Assembly (NCBI GenBank): GCA_013696915.1
Contig: JACCXR010000398.1
Location: 1-16,017, forward strand
Direction: 5' to 3'
Length of the DNA: 16,017 bases
DNA from: Euzebyaceae bacterium
GTDB lineage: Bacteria; Actinomycetota; Nitriliruptoria; Euzebyales; Egibacteraceae
Of the stretch, positions 7,733 to 14,439 are shown piece by piece (within the stretch, counting starts at the first letter, position 1; each line of letters begins with the position of its first letter). A program made the position numbers and the translations under genes. Below the pieces are notes generated by a model, which did not search any database, was not told the origin of the DNA, and was given only the letters and a program-made list of their open reading frames with translations.

Positions 7733-7753
7733 CGGCGCCACGGCAAGGCGCCG
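7733..7753. terminator. hairpin between the Ser/Thr kinase and histidine kinase
   Basis: CGGCGCC (7733-7739) and GGCGCCG (7747-7753) form a seven-pair stem with a seven-base loop, nine bases downstream of the minus-strand Ser/Thr kinase stop. There is no T-run. It lies in the 193-base space before the histidine kinase start (166 bases if GTG 7595 is used) and may end the exporter-kinase transcript, which would make the histidine kinase a separate unit. I see no convincing promoter in the rest of that gap. Confidence 0.35.
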
Positions 7754-7761
7754 GTCGGTTC

Positions 7762-8610
7762 TCACGGTGCTTGGCCTCGGAGGTCGACGCCGCTGGCCGC
7801 CCGCAGCGCGGCGGCCAGCTCCCGCACCGCCGGACGGCGGGCCGGCTCGGGGTCCAGGGACGCGTCGATCGCTGCGGACAGCGACCGGGGGACGCGGCGC
7901 CGCAGGGAGGCGACCGGGCGGGCCCGCACGCGGGTCTGGGGGTAGCGGCCACGGCCGGCCGCCACCTCCGCGTCGGAGTCGAACGGCGGGCGACCGGTGA
8001 GCACGTCGTAGAGCAGCGCTCCGAGGCCCACACGTCCGTGGCGGCCGTCAGGGCCGCGCCCGTCGCCTGCTCCGGCGCCAGGTAGTCCCGCGTGCCGGCT
8101 CCCGGCCGGCCCCGGCCGGGCGGGCGCGCGAGGCTCAGGTCGATCACCTTGGCCCGGCCGGCCTCGGCGATCACGTTCGCTGGCTTGAGGTCGAGGTGGA
8201 GCGTCCCCTGTGCATGGAGGTAGGCCACGGCGGCGCACAGCTGCTGGCCCAGCACGCCGGCGTCGCGCAACGTCAGCCGGCGCCAGCGGCGGTCCTCGAT
8301 CAACCGGGCGAGCGTGGCGCCGGTCAGGGTCTCGAGCACCACGAGCGCAACGGGGTCCGCAAAGGACCTCGTGGGCCCGGACGATGTTGGGGTGGGTGAG
8401 CGTCCGGAGGAGCTCGCCCTCCCGCAGCAGGCGCCGTCGCACCCGGGCGTCCGTGCGGTCGGGTCGTGGCGTCTTGAGGATCACCCGGCATCCGCGCTCG
8501 TCGCTCCAGGCGTCGTAGACGTCCAGGGCCTTGCCCCGGCTCAGGTGGCGCAAGACCTCGTACCCGGGCGCGAGCACGCTGCCGGTCCCGGCGGGCGAGC
8601 CTGAGGTCAC
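7762..8610 (-). pseudogene. small Ser/Thr protein kinase, two compensating frameshifts
   Basis: A soluble Hanks-type kinase of about 282 residues with no membrane segment, readable only by joining two frames. The N-terminus (from GTG 8610) runs to HPNIVRAHEV, shifts near 8361-8366 (one extra base), continues as FADPVALVVLETLTG through the catalytic loop and ATDVW, and shifts back near 8024-8030 (one missing base) into LGALLYDVLTGRPPF to the end. The reconstructed protein has Lys46 (VILK), HLDLKPANV (Asp140, Lys142, Asn145), DLS in place of DFG (Asp157) and APE. The glycine-rich loop is degenerate (SRGKALDV) and HRD reads HLD. The start is four bases after the exporter stop. Both shifts are at short runs of one base, so sequencing error is a strong alternative to true decay. 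Confidence 0.75.
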
Positions 8611-8614
8611 GCCG

Positions 8615-10459
8615 TCACGCCACCGCCTCCGGGGGCGCCTCCACGTGGCGGGCGTACCGCCGGGCGTAGCGTCCGCCGGCCGCCAGCAGGGCGGCGTGAC
8701 TGCCCTGCTCGACGATCACGCCGTCCTCCAGGACGACGATGCGGTCGGCCCGCCCGGCCAGGAGCAGGTCGTGGGAGATCACCAGCGTCGTCCGACCCTG
8801 CATCAGCCGCCCGAGCGGTCGGAGGATCCGCTCGACGGCGTCGGCGTCGAGGGCGGTCGACGGCTCGTCGAGCACCAGCACCGGAGTGTCGCGCAGGTGC
8901 GCACGGGCGATCGCGAGTCGCTGACGCTGGCCGCCGGAGAGCAGGCGACCGCGCTGTCCGACGCGGGTGTCGTAGCCGTCGGGCAGCGCGCAGACGAACT
9001 CGTGGGCGTCGGCTGCCCGCGCCGCGGCGACGACCTCCTCCTCGGTCGCGTCGGGACGGCCGTAGGCGATGCTGTCGCGCACCGACGCGTCCAGCACCGC
9101 CGGTTCCTGCAGGAGGATCCCGACCTGTTCGCGCAAGGACGCCAGGGTCACGGCGCGCAGATCGTGCCCGTCGAGGCGCACCGTGCCGGCGTCCGGGTCG
9201 AGCAGGCGCAGCAGCAGCTTCGCGAGCGTCGACTTCCCCGCCCCGCCCGCGCCGACCAGGGCGACGGTCTCGCCGGGTTGCAGCGTGATCGACGCGTCGC
9301 GCAGGGAGGGGCTCGCCGTCCCCGGGTAGCGGAAGGTGACGCCCTCGAACTCGACCTCGCCCCGCACGCGGTCGAGCTCGAGAGCGCCCGCACGGTCGCG
9401 CACGGGCGGTTCCGCGTCGAGGAACTCGATGATGCGCTCCGCGCCCGCCGACGCCGAGTAGACGGTCGTGGCGAGGTGGCTGAGGTCGCGCACCGGCCGG
9501 AACAGCTGTGCCAGGTAGGTCAGGAAGACGAGGAGCCCGCCCCAGGCTGATGCGGCCCGCCGCCAGCGCCCATGTCCCCGACCCGATGACCAGGAGCGCA
9601 CCGGCCAGTTCGGTGAGGTCGATCATCGGAGCGAACGTCGCCTTGACACGGGTGGCGGTCAGGTCGGCGGTCAGGGCGACGCGCTGCTCGTCCAGGGAGC
9701 GGTCGAGCTCCGACTGCTCGCGGTTCGACGTCTGCACGAGCACGTTGTTGGACAGGCTCTCCTCGGCCACGGCGGCCAGCGACCCGCTGCGGCGCCGCTT
9801 CTCGCGGGACGCCTCCTTGACCAGCCCGGAGAAGCGGCGCGCCGTCAGCCCGCACACCGGCGCGACGACCAGCGACACCAGGGCGAGCCGCCAGTCCAGC
9901 CAGAACAGGGCCCAGACGAAGATCACGATCCGCACCAGGGCGGAGATGCCCTCGGCGAGCCCGGACAGCACGAAGCGTTCGACGGCGCCGGTGTCGCCGG
10001 TCAGGCGGGACAGGACGTCGCCGAGGCTGACGGTCGTGGAAGGCGAGCGGCAGCCGGAGCAGCCGGGAGAACAGGTCTCCCCGGAGGGCCGTGAGGAAGC
10101 GCTGGGTGAGGACGGTGGACGCCAAGTCGTCGGCGTACGCGAGTCCCGCGCCCGAGCAGGTTCAGGCCCACGTACGCGAGCGCGATCCAGGCGAAGGGCC
10201 TCAGATCGCGCGGAACGAGCACGTCGTCGACCAGCCGCTGGTAGAGGCCGATCTCGACCGCCTGGACGGCGGGGGCGACGGCGACGAGCAGCAGGACGAC
10301 CATGAGCCGACGGCGGTGCGGTCTGGCGTAGGGCCAGAAGCGGGAGAACAGGTCCGACATCGGCACCGGCGGGGCGGACGGCACGATCGCGAGTCGCTCA
10401 CCGAGCGGGTCGAGCGCTCGCAGCAGCCGGCTGGTGCGACGCGCGTCGCCGCTCCGCAC
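8615..10459 (-). pseudogene. ABC exporter (membrane plus ATPase), three frameshifts
   Basis: A fused half-transporter of about 613 residues, readable across four pieces: 10459 to about 10146, then to about 10032, to about 9542, and to 8615. The membrane part begins FSRFWPYARPHRRRL and contains LAYADDLASTVLTQRF, then FWLDWRLALVSLVVAPV and GLLVFLTYLAQLFRPV. The ATPase has Walker A GAGGAGKST, Q-loop LLQEP, signature LSGGQRQR, Walker B LVLDEPSTALD and switch His in ISHD, all intact. Shifts: extra G in a GGG run near 10145-10147; one extra or two missing bases near 10028-10036; extra base in a run of four near 9540-9543. No in-frame stop occurs in the joined frame. The substrate is unknown. The start is GTG 10459 or ATG 10360; neither has a clear ribosome binding site. 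Confidence 0.8.
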
Positions 10460-10463
10460 GCGT

Positions 10464-10502
10464 GCAGGCCGCGGGCGCCCCTGCGGGGCGTCCCCGGCCT
10501 GC
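10464..10502. other. long GC hairpin 5' of the ABC exporter
   Basis: GCAGGCCG (10464-10471) pairs with CGGCCTGC (10495-10502), GGG (10473-10475) with CCC (10492-10494), and CGCCCC (10476-10481) with GGGGCG (10485-10490) around a TGC loop: 17 pairs with single-base bulges at 10472 and 10491. It ends only four bases before the GTG at 10459 of the minus-strand exporter. It could terminate the upstream BHMT operon or control the exporter; it would hinder translation from GTG 10459, which favours the ATG at 10360 if it forms in the mRNA. Confidence 0.6.
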
Positions 10503-10652
10503 GGGGAGGAACGTCTCCCGACGTCAGCCCGGGGTGCGCGACCGCGATCCTCCTTCCCATCGATCGAGGGCTGCTGGTGGGAGGAGCATGCGGCGACATC
10601 ATGAGGCAGACGTGAGGGCGAGTGAGAACCGGTTCATGCGCCCGGCGGCCGG
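10503..10652. other. intergenic stretch with no gene recognised
   Basis: No convincing gene on either strand. It holds a small inverted repeat GGGAG/CTCCC (10504-10508 and 10515-10519), a strong minus-strand ribosome-binding-like AAGGAGG (complement of 10549-10555) with no start codon at a usable distance, and a 10-bp palindrome GAACCGGTTC (10626-10635) that could be an operator. I could not identify a promoter for the exporter with confidence. Confidence 0.4.
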
Positions 10653-10686
10653 GCAGCCGGGCCGGTCAGGCAGCCCCGCCGGTCAG
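10653..10686. repeat. 17-bp tandem duplication over the BHMT stop codon
   Basis: Two adjacent 17-base copies, 10653-10669 and 10670-10686, match at 15 of 17 positions (GCAGCC..GCCGGTCAG). The second copy contains the stop codon of the BHMT-like gene on the minus strand, and the first contains a second TGA in the same relative place. Confidence 0.7.
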
Positions 10687-11738
10687 TAGCTGCGGCCGTA
10701 GGCGAGGTTGTGCTGCTTGAGCGCGGCGTCGGAGCCCAGGAAGGCGTGCTTGGACATGTCCGCGGAGTACCGGCTGGCGGGCGGGGTCCGGTCGAGCGCC
10801 TCGGCCATGCTGCGGATGTGGTGCGGCCCCGCGCCGCAGCAGACGCCGAAGTAGGACACCCCGAGCTCCCTGGCCGCGCGCGTGAAGTCGGCGATCTCGT
10901 AGCGGGTGCACATGAACGGGTCGAGCGCCGTCGGGAAGGGCCGGTCGCCGGGGTAGCCGTCGTAGGACGGGTCGCGCAGCGACTGGAAGCTCGGCTCGTC
11001 CGCGGTGGTGCGGTAGGGGACGGGGAGGGCAGCCACCGGCACGTCGACCGCCGCGACGACGTCGGCGAGCAGCGGCAGCAGCGTCGCCGGTCCCCGGATG
11101 CAGTTCAGCCCCACGACGTCGGCGCCGGCGTCGGCCAGCCGCCTGCACGCCTCGGCCGGGGACCAGCCCTCGCGGGTCTCGGGGTCCCGATGGATCGCCA
11201 GGGTGATCACCGCCGGCAGCTCGGCCTGCTGGACGACCTCCAGCGCGACGAGCGCCTCCGAGGCGTAGGAGTACGTCTCCCCGATGACGAAGTCCACGCC
11301 GGCCTCGGCGGCCCACGCGACCTGCTCGGAGAACATGCCGCGGACCTGCCGGGACGTCTCGCGGTCCCCGGGGTCGAAGACGTTCGTGTTGCAGATGTTG
11401 CCGGCGAGCAGCGCGCCGCTCTCCCGGGCGACCCCCTCGGCGATGTCGAGCGCCTGGCGGTTCAGCGGCTCCAGCAGGTCCTCCTTGCCGATCAGGCGCA
11501 GCTTCTCGCGGTGCCCGTAGTAGGTGAACGCCTCGACGACGTCCGACCCGGCGTGGACGAACTGGCGGTGCAGCGCCCGGACCTCGGCGGGGTGTTCCAG
11601 CACGACCTCGGGGACGTAGGCGCCGGCCTGGAGGTGGCCGCGCCGCTCGAGTTCGAACAGGTAGCCCTCCGCACAGAGGAGGGGTCCCCGGGCCAGGCGG
11701 TCGAGCAGGCCGAGCGGGCCCTCAGACGTGCTGTTCAT
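10683..11738 (-). CDS. betaine-homocysteine methyltransferase-type enzyme
   Basis: A 351-residue zinc methyltransferase of the homocysteine S-methyltransferase family, closest by eye to BHMT, which moves a methyl group from glycine betaine to homocysteine to give dimethylglycine and methionine. The N-terminal half follows mammalian BHMT closely: EGYLFELERRGHLQAG (BHMT has GGFVFALEKRGYVKAG), LHRQFVHAGSDVVEAFTYY, and a GET acidic motif (Glu154). All three zinc cysteines are present: Cys213 in GLNC and Cys300/Cys301 in GVCCG, followed by PHHIRSMAE. The C-terminus is shorter than in mammals, lacking the dimerisation arm. ATG 11738 is chosen because further-upstream codons lie within the Rieske gene; the overlap is 17 bases. 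The methyl donor could be another betaine. Confidence 0.82.
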   Translation of the reverse strand: MNSTSEGPLGLLDRLARGPLLCAEGYLFELERRGHLQAGAYVPEVVLEHPAEVRALHRQFVHAGSDVVEAFTYYGHREKLRLIGKEDLLEPLNRQALDIAEGVARESGALLAGNICNTNVFDPGDRETSRQVRGMFSEQVAWAAEAGVDFVIGETYSYASEALVALEVVQQAELPAVITLAIHRDPETREGWSPAEACRRLADAGADVVGLNCIRGPATLLPLLADVVAAVDVPVAALPVPYRTTADEPSFQSLRDPSYDGYPGDRPFPTALDPFMCTRYEIADFTRAARELGVSYFGVCCGAGPHHIRSMAEALDRTPPASRYSADMSKHAFLGSDAALKQHNLAYGRSY

Positions 11739-12951
11739 CGCGAATTCCCAGCTGCTCGGTGTACCAGTGCACGAAGGCATCCACCGAGTTCTCGGTGACG
11801 GTCGAGTATGGGCCCGGCGTGTACGCCATCGACCTCACGCCGGCGTGGTTGTTCTCGCAGAGCTCCCAGTCCTGCTCCGAGGTCGCCTTCCACACGTCGG
11901 TGACCCGGCCGAGGTCGAAGTCGACCCCCTCGACCGCGTCCGCCCGCACGAGGAACGCGAGGTCGATGCGGGTCATCTCCGGTCCGACCGGGGTCAGGCG
12001 GGTCGTGACCGCGTAGTCGCAGTTGGCGTGGGACCAGGAGTTCGGCAGGGTGATCACGCGCAGGCTGCCGGTGCCGGCCGTCGGGAGGTCGCCGAGCAGC
12101 GGTGCGACGGGGCGGCCGTCCAGGCTCTCGGTGAGGAAGCCGTCCTTCAGCGGCAGCCGTACCACCCGGTAGAACGACCCGCCCGGGAAGCTGACCTCGG
12201 CGGGGGACAGCCCCAGCGCGCGCCAGCGGTCGTATTCGCGCCGCAGCGTGGCGGCGTACGAGGCGCTGACCCGCGGGTCGCCGTTCATCCCGAGGTCGAA
12301 GTTCGACAGGCAGAACTCGGGATGCCCGCCGCGGCAGTGGTAGCACTCGCGGTTGTTCTCGACCAGCAGCTTCCAGTTCGCGCGGACGTCGTAGGAGAAG
12401 CGCGCCGCCACCTTGGCGTCGTCCAGCCCGTGCGGGCGCAGCTGCGGGCCGATGGCCTCGACGGCGGGATCGAACGGCGGCGGGTCCGGGGAGAGGCACA
12501 CGAAGACCAGCCCGGCGAGCTCGCGCACCGCCGCCGGCCGCAGCCCGAACTGGGACTTGTCGAAGCTCTCGCCCATGAGCCGCGCGCTCGACAGGCACCC
12601 GTCGAGGGAGAAGACCCACTGGTGGTACGGGCACACGAGGGCCTTCGCGTGCCCCCGCTCCTGGCCCTCGATCCGGGACCCGCGGTGGCGGCAGACGTTG
12701 AAGTGGGCGCGGATCGCGCCGCCGGCGTCGCGGACGACGAGCAGCGACTCGGTTCCGATGTCGAAGGTGAAGAAGTCGCCCGGCTCGCGGAGGTCGCAGG
12801 CGTGGCCGGCGAACAGCCAGTTGCGCCAGAAGACGCGGCGCAGATCCTCGCCGAAGATGTCCGGGTCGGTGTAGTACGCCTGCGGCAGCGTGTGCCCCGG
12901 CGTGCGCGGCGGCAGGTCGAGGATCCGCGGCATGGCGGTGGTCAGCTCCAT
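11722..12951 (-). CDS. GbcA-like Rieske oxygenase (quaternary amine demethylase)
   Basis: Alpha-type Rieske non-haem iron oxygenase, 409 residues, cytoplasmic. The Rieske cluster ligands are Cys87, His89 (CRHRG), Cys107 and His110 (CPYHQW). The mononuclear iron site is NNRECYHCRGGHPEF, with His205 and His210, plus Asp361 in EQDWELCENN. The C-terminal segment with DAVEGVDFDLG, LCENNHAGVRSMAYTPGPYS and FVHWY resembles the Pseudomonas glycine betaine demethylase GbcA and related stachydrine and carnitine oxygenases rather than aromatic-ring dioxygenases. GbcA-type enzymes give dimethylglycine plus formaldehyde and need a reductase; none is in this window. The start is ATG 12951 (10-base overlap with the FAD gene) or ATG 12933, six codons later; neither has a strong ribosome binding site. 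Context supports a betaine-like substrate, but this is unproven. Confidence 0.85.
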   Translation of the reverse strand: MELTTAMPRILDLPPRTPGHTLPQAYYTDPDIFGEDLRRVFWRNWLFAGHACDLREPGDFFTFDIGTESLLVVRDAGGAIRAHFNVCRHRGSRIEGQERGHAKALVCPYHQWVFSLDGCLSSARLMGESFDKSQFGLRPAAVRELAGLVFVCLSPDPPPFDPAVEAIGPQLRPHGLDDAKVAARFSYDVRANWKLLVENNRECYHCRGGHPEFCLSNFDLGMNGDPRVSASYAATLRREYDRWRALGLSPAEVSFPGGSFYRVVRLPLKDGFLTESLDGRPVAPLLGDLPTAGTGSLRVITLPNSWSHANCDYAVTTRLTPVGPEMTRIDLAFLVRADAVEGVDFDLGRVTDVWKATSEQDWELCENNHAGVRSMAYTPGPYSTVTENSVDAFVHWYTEQLGIRDEQHV

Positions 12952-14276
12952 GGGAAGGGGGAGTGGCTGGTCGGGTGCAGCCGGCCCTGGGCGTAGCGGG
13001 CGAAGCGGAACGGCTCGAGCAGCGCCTGGCGGTCGCCCGTGAGCTCCGCGGCCACGAGCGCTCCGACGCCGATCATCTTGTAGCCGTGGTTGGAGTCGGC
13101 GATCACGTAGGCGTTGTCGTGGAAGGTGTCGAACACCGGGAAGCTGTCCGGGGTGAAGCACCCGATGCCGCCCGACGGCTCGGCGCGGTACAGGCCGCGC
13201 TTGCCCTCGAAGCGCTTCTGGCAGTGGGCCAGCGCCGACGTCCACATGCGGGCGAAGTCGTCACCGACGACGAAGTCGGGGCTGGCCGGTCCGTAGGGGT
13301 CGACGGCGACGTCGTCGGCGTCACGGTCGACGACGTGCGGCATGGCGCCGCCCTGCACACCGCCGAAGTGGAAGTCCGGCTTGTAGTAGATGCCCCAGAG
13401 CTGGTCGGTGACGAGGCTGCCGTCGTCCGCATCGAGCAGCGGGGTGTCGGTGTCGACGTGGACGACGGGGGGGAGCTGGCCGCGGTTGTCGCGCAGGTAG
13501 TCCGGATCCACCCCGAGCGTGCCCTCCTGCAGCGACCAGTAGGTCCACATGTCGACGCCGTCGTGCAGGCGGCCGTCCGGGCCGCGCACGGCGATCTTCT
13601 CGGGGAGCTCCAGCAGCTTCCAGAAGTCCCGGACCCACGGGCCCACGGCGACGACCAGGTGGTCGCAGGCCACGGTCCCCTGCTCCGTCTCGACGGCGGC
13701 CACCGCGCCGGCGTCGATGCGCAGGCCGGTGACCCTCACCCCACTGAAGATGCGGACGCCCTCGGCCTCGGCCTTGGCGGCAAGGCCGCGGAGGGAGGCG
13801 GTGTTGTTCGCGTAGCCGCCGCGGTGCTCGTGGAGCACGCTGGTGATGCCCTGGGCCTGCCAGTCCGAGAAGATCTCCTGCATGTAGGCGCGGCAGGGGA
13901 ACTCGCCCTCGACCAGCGTCGAGTCGTAGCCGATGTCGCGCTGTTCGGCGTGGATCTGTGCCACGTCGGCGTGCATCGACTCCGGGGCGATCTGCAGGTA
14001 GCCGACCGGGTGGTAGGAGAAGGCCTCGACGTCGGACTCCCACACGGCGACGGAGTGGGCCATGAGCTCCCGCATCGCCGGCTGGAAGTAGTTGTTCCGC
14101 ACGACGCCGCACGCGATCCCGGAGGCGCCGGCCCCGACCGCGGTCTTGTCGAGCACGACCACCTGCGAGCCGTCACCCCGGCCCGTTGCCTTCAGCCGTC
14201 GGGCGAGGTGCCATGCGGTCGACAGGCCGTGGATGCCGGCACCGACCACGACGTACGGCGCTGCGCCGGGAAGCAC
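12942..14276 (-). CDS. FAD-dependent amine oxidoreductase (SoxB/DMG oxidase-like)
   Basis: A 444-residue flavoprotein of the D-amino-acid/sarcosine oxidase family. The N-terminal YVVVGAGIHGLSTAWHLA (8-25) is the FAD-binding loop, GAGASGIACGVVRNNYF (48-64) is the flavin-adjacent segment also seen in SoxB, and ADSNHGYKMIGVGALVAAEL (393-412) is the C-terminal cofactor segment. By eye alignment, where SoxB has VRHDAV with the FMN-linked His, this protein has GGYANNTASL, so a covalent flavin at that point is unlikely. GTG 14276 is preferred: AGAAGG lies seven bases upstream, and longer frames would cross the promoter. As first gene of an operon with the Rieske and BHMT-like genes, it is likely to oxidise a dimethylated or monomethylated intermediate such as dimethylglycine; the exact substrate is inference. 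Confidence 0.8.
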   Translation of the reverse strand: MLPGAAPYVVVGAGIHGLSTAWHLARRLKATGRGDGSQVVVLDKTAVGAGASGIACGVVRNNYFQPAMRELMAHSVAVWESDVEAFSYHPVGYLQIAPESMHADVAQIHAEQRDIGYDSTLVEGEFPCRAYMQEIFSDWQAQGITSVLHEHRGGYANNTASLRGLAAKAEAEGVRIFSGVRVTGLRIDAGAVAAVETEQGTVACDHLVVAVGPWVRDFWKLLELPEKIAVRGPDGRLHDGVDMWTYWSLQEGTLGVDPDYLRDNRGQLPPVVHVDTDTPLLDADDGSLVTDQLWGIYYKPDFHFGGVQGGAMPHVVDRDADDVAVDPYGPASPDFVVGDDFARMWTSALAHCQKRFEGKRGLYRAEPSGGIGCFTPDSFPVFDTFHDNAYVIADSNHGYKMIGVGALVAAELTGDRQALLEPFRFARYAQGRLHPTSHSPFPWS

Positions 14277-14327
14277 GGGGGGCCCTTCTTTTCGAGATCG
14301 CGGTTGTCTTGTGGGAACGCCTTTGGC

Positions 14328-14356
14328 ATGATACCGGCAACGCGCGTTGCCACAAA
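14328..14356 (-). promoter_or_regulatory. probable sigma70-type promoter of the FAD-Rieske-BHMT operon
   Basis: Reading the minus strand, TTTGTG (complement of 14351-14356) and TATCAT (complement of 14328-14333) stand 17 bases apart, an ideal -35/-10 spacing with a good -10. Transcription would start near 14321, leaving about 45 bases before GTG 14276. The spacer holds almost the whole of a perfect palindrome, so binding there should block RNA polymerase. Confidence 0.55.
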
Positions 14357-14366
14357 GGCAACGCGC
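14336..14366. promoter_or_regulatory. palindromic operator with a third half-site
   Basis: GGCAACGCGCGTTGCC at 14336-14351 is a perfect 16-bp palindrome. GGCAACGCGC recurs at 14357-14366, exactly 21 bases downstream in the same orientation (two helical turns), so GCGTTGCC-ACAAA-GGCAACGC forms a second dyad. A further GCCTTTG at 14319-14325 is the inverse of CAAAGGC at 14353-14359. The site lies between two divergent operons and inside the minus-strand promoter, the classical place for a repressor. No regulator gene is in the window. Confidence 0.6.
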
Positions 14367-14401
14367 ACGACAGCGGATCGACGACCAACCGTCGCGCGTT
14401 T

Positions 14402-14409
14402 GATACATT
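14402..14409 (+). promoter_or_regulatory. candidate -10 region for the importer operon
   Basis: GATACATT is one of few AT-rich octamers in the region and lies 30 bases before the permease ATG; TACATT (14404-14409) is a fair -10 match. No good -35 is visible 16-19 bases upstream, so it may depend on an activator or another sigma factor. Confidence 0.3.
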
Positions 14410-14439
14410 CGCGCACCGTCGAGGAGTTGGGCCCGCCAC

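Noticed and set aside
10549..10555. Minus-strand AAGGAGG as the start of a small gene or longer exporter N-terminus
   Set aside because: No ATG, GTG or TTG follows at a usable distance, and an in-frame TGA lies upstream of the exporter GTG.
12952..13245. N-terminal extension of the Rieske gene
   Set aside because: Lies in the shadow of the FAD oxidoreductase, is Arg/Pro-rich without homology, and known relatives begin near the chosen ATG.
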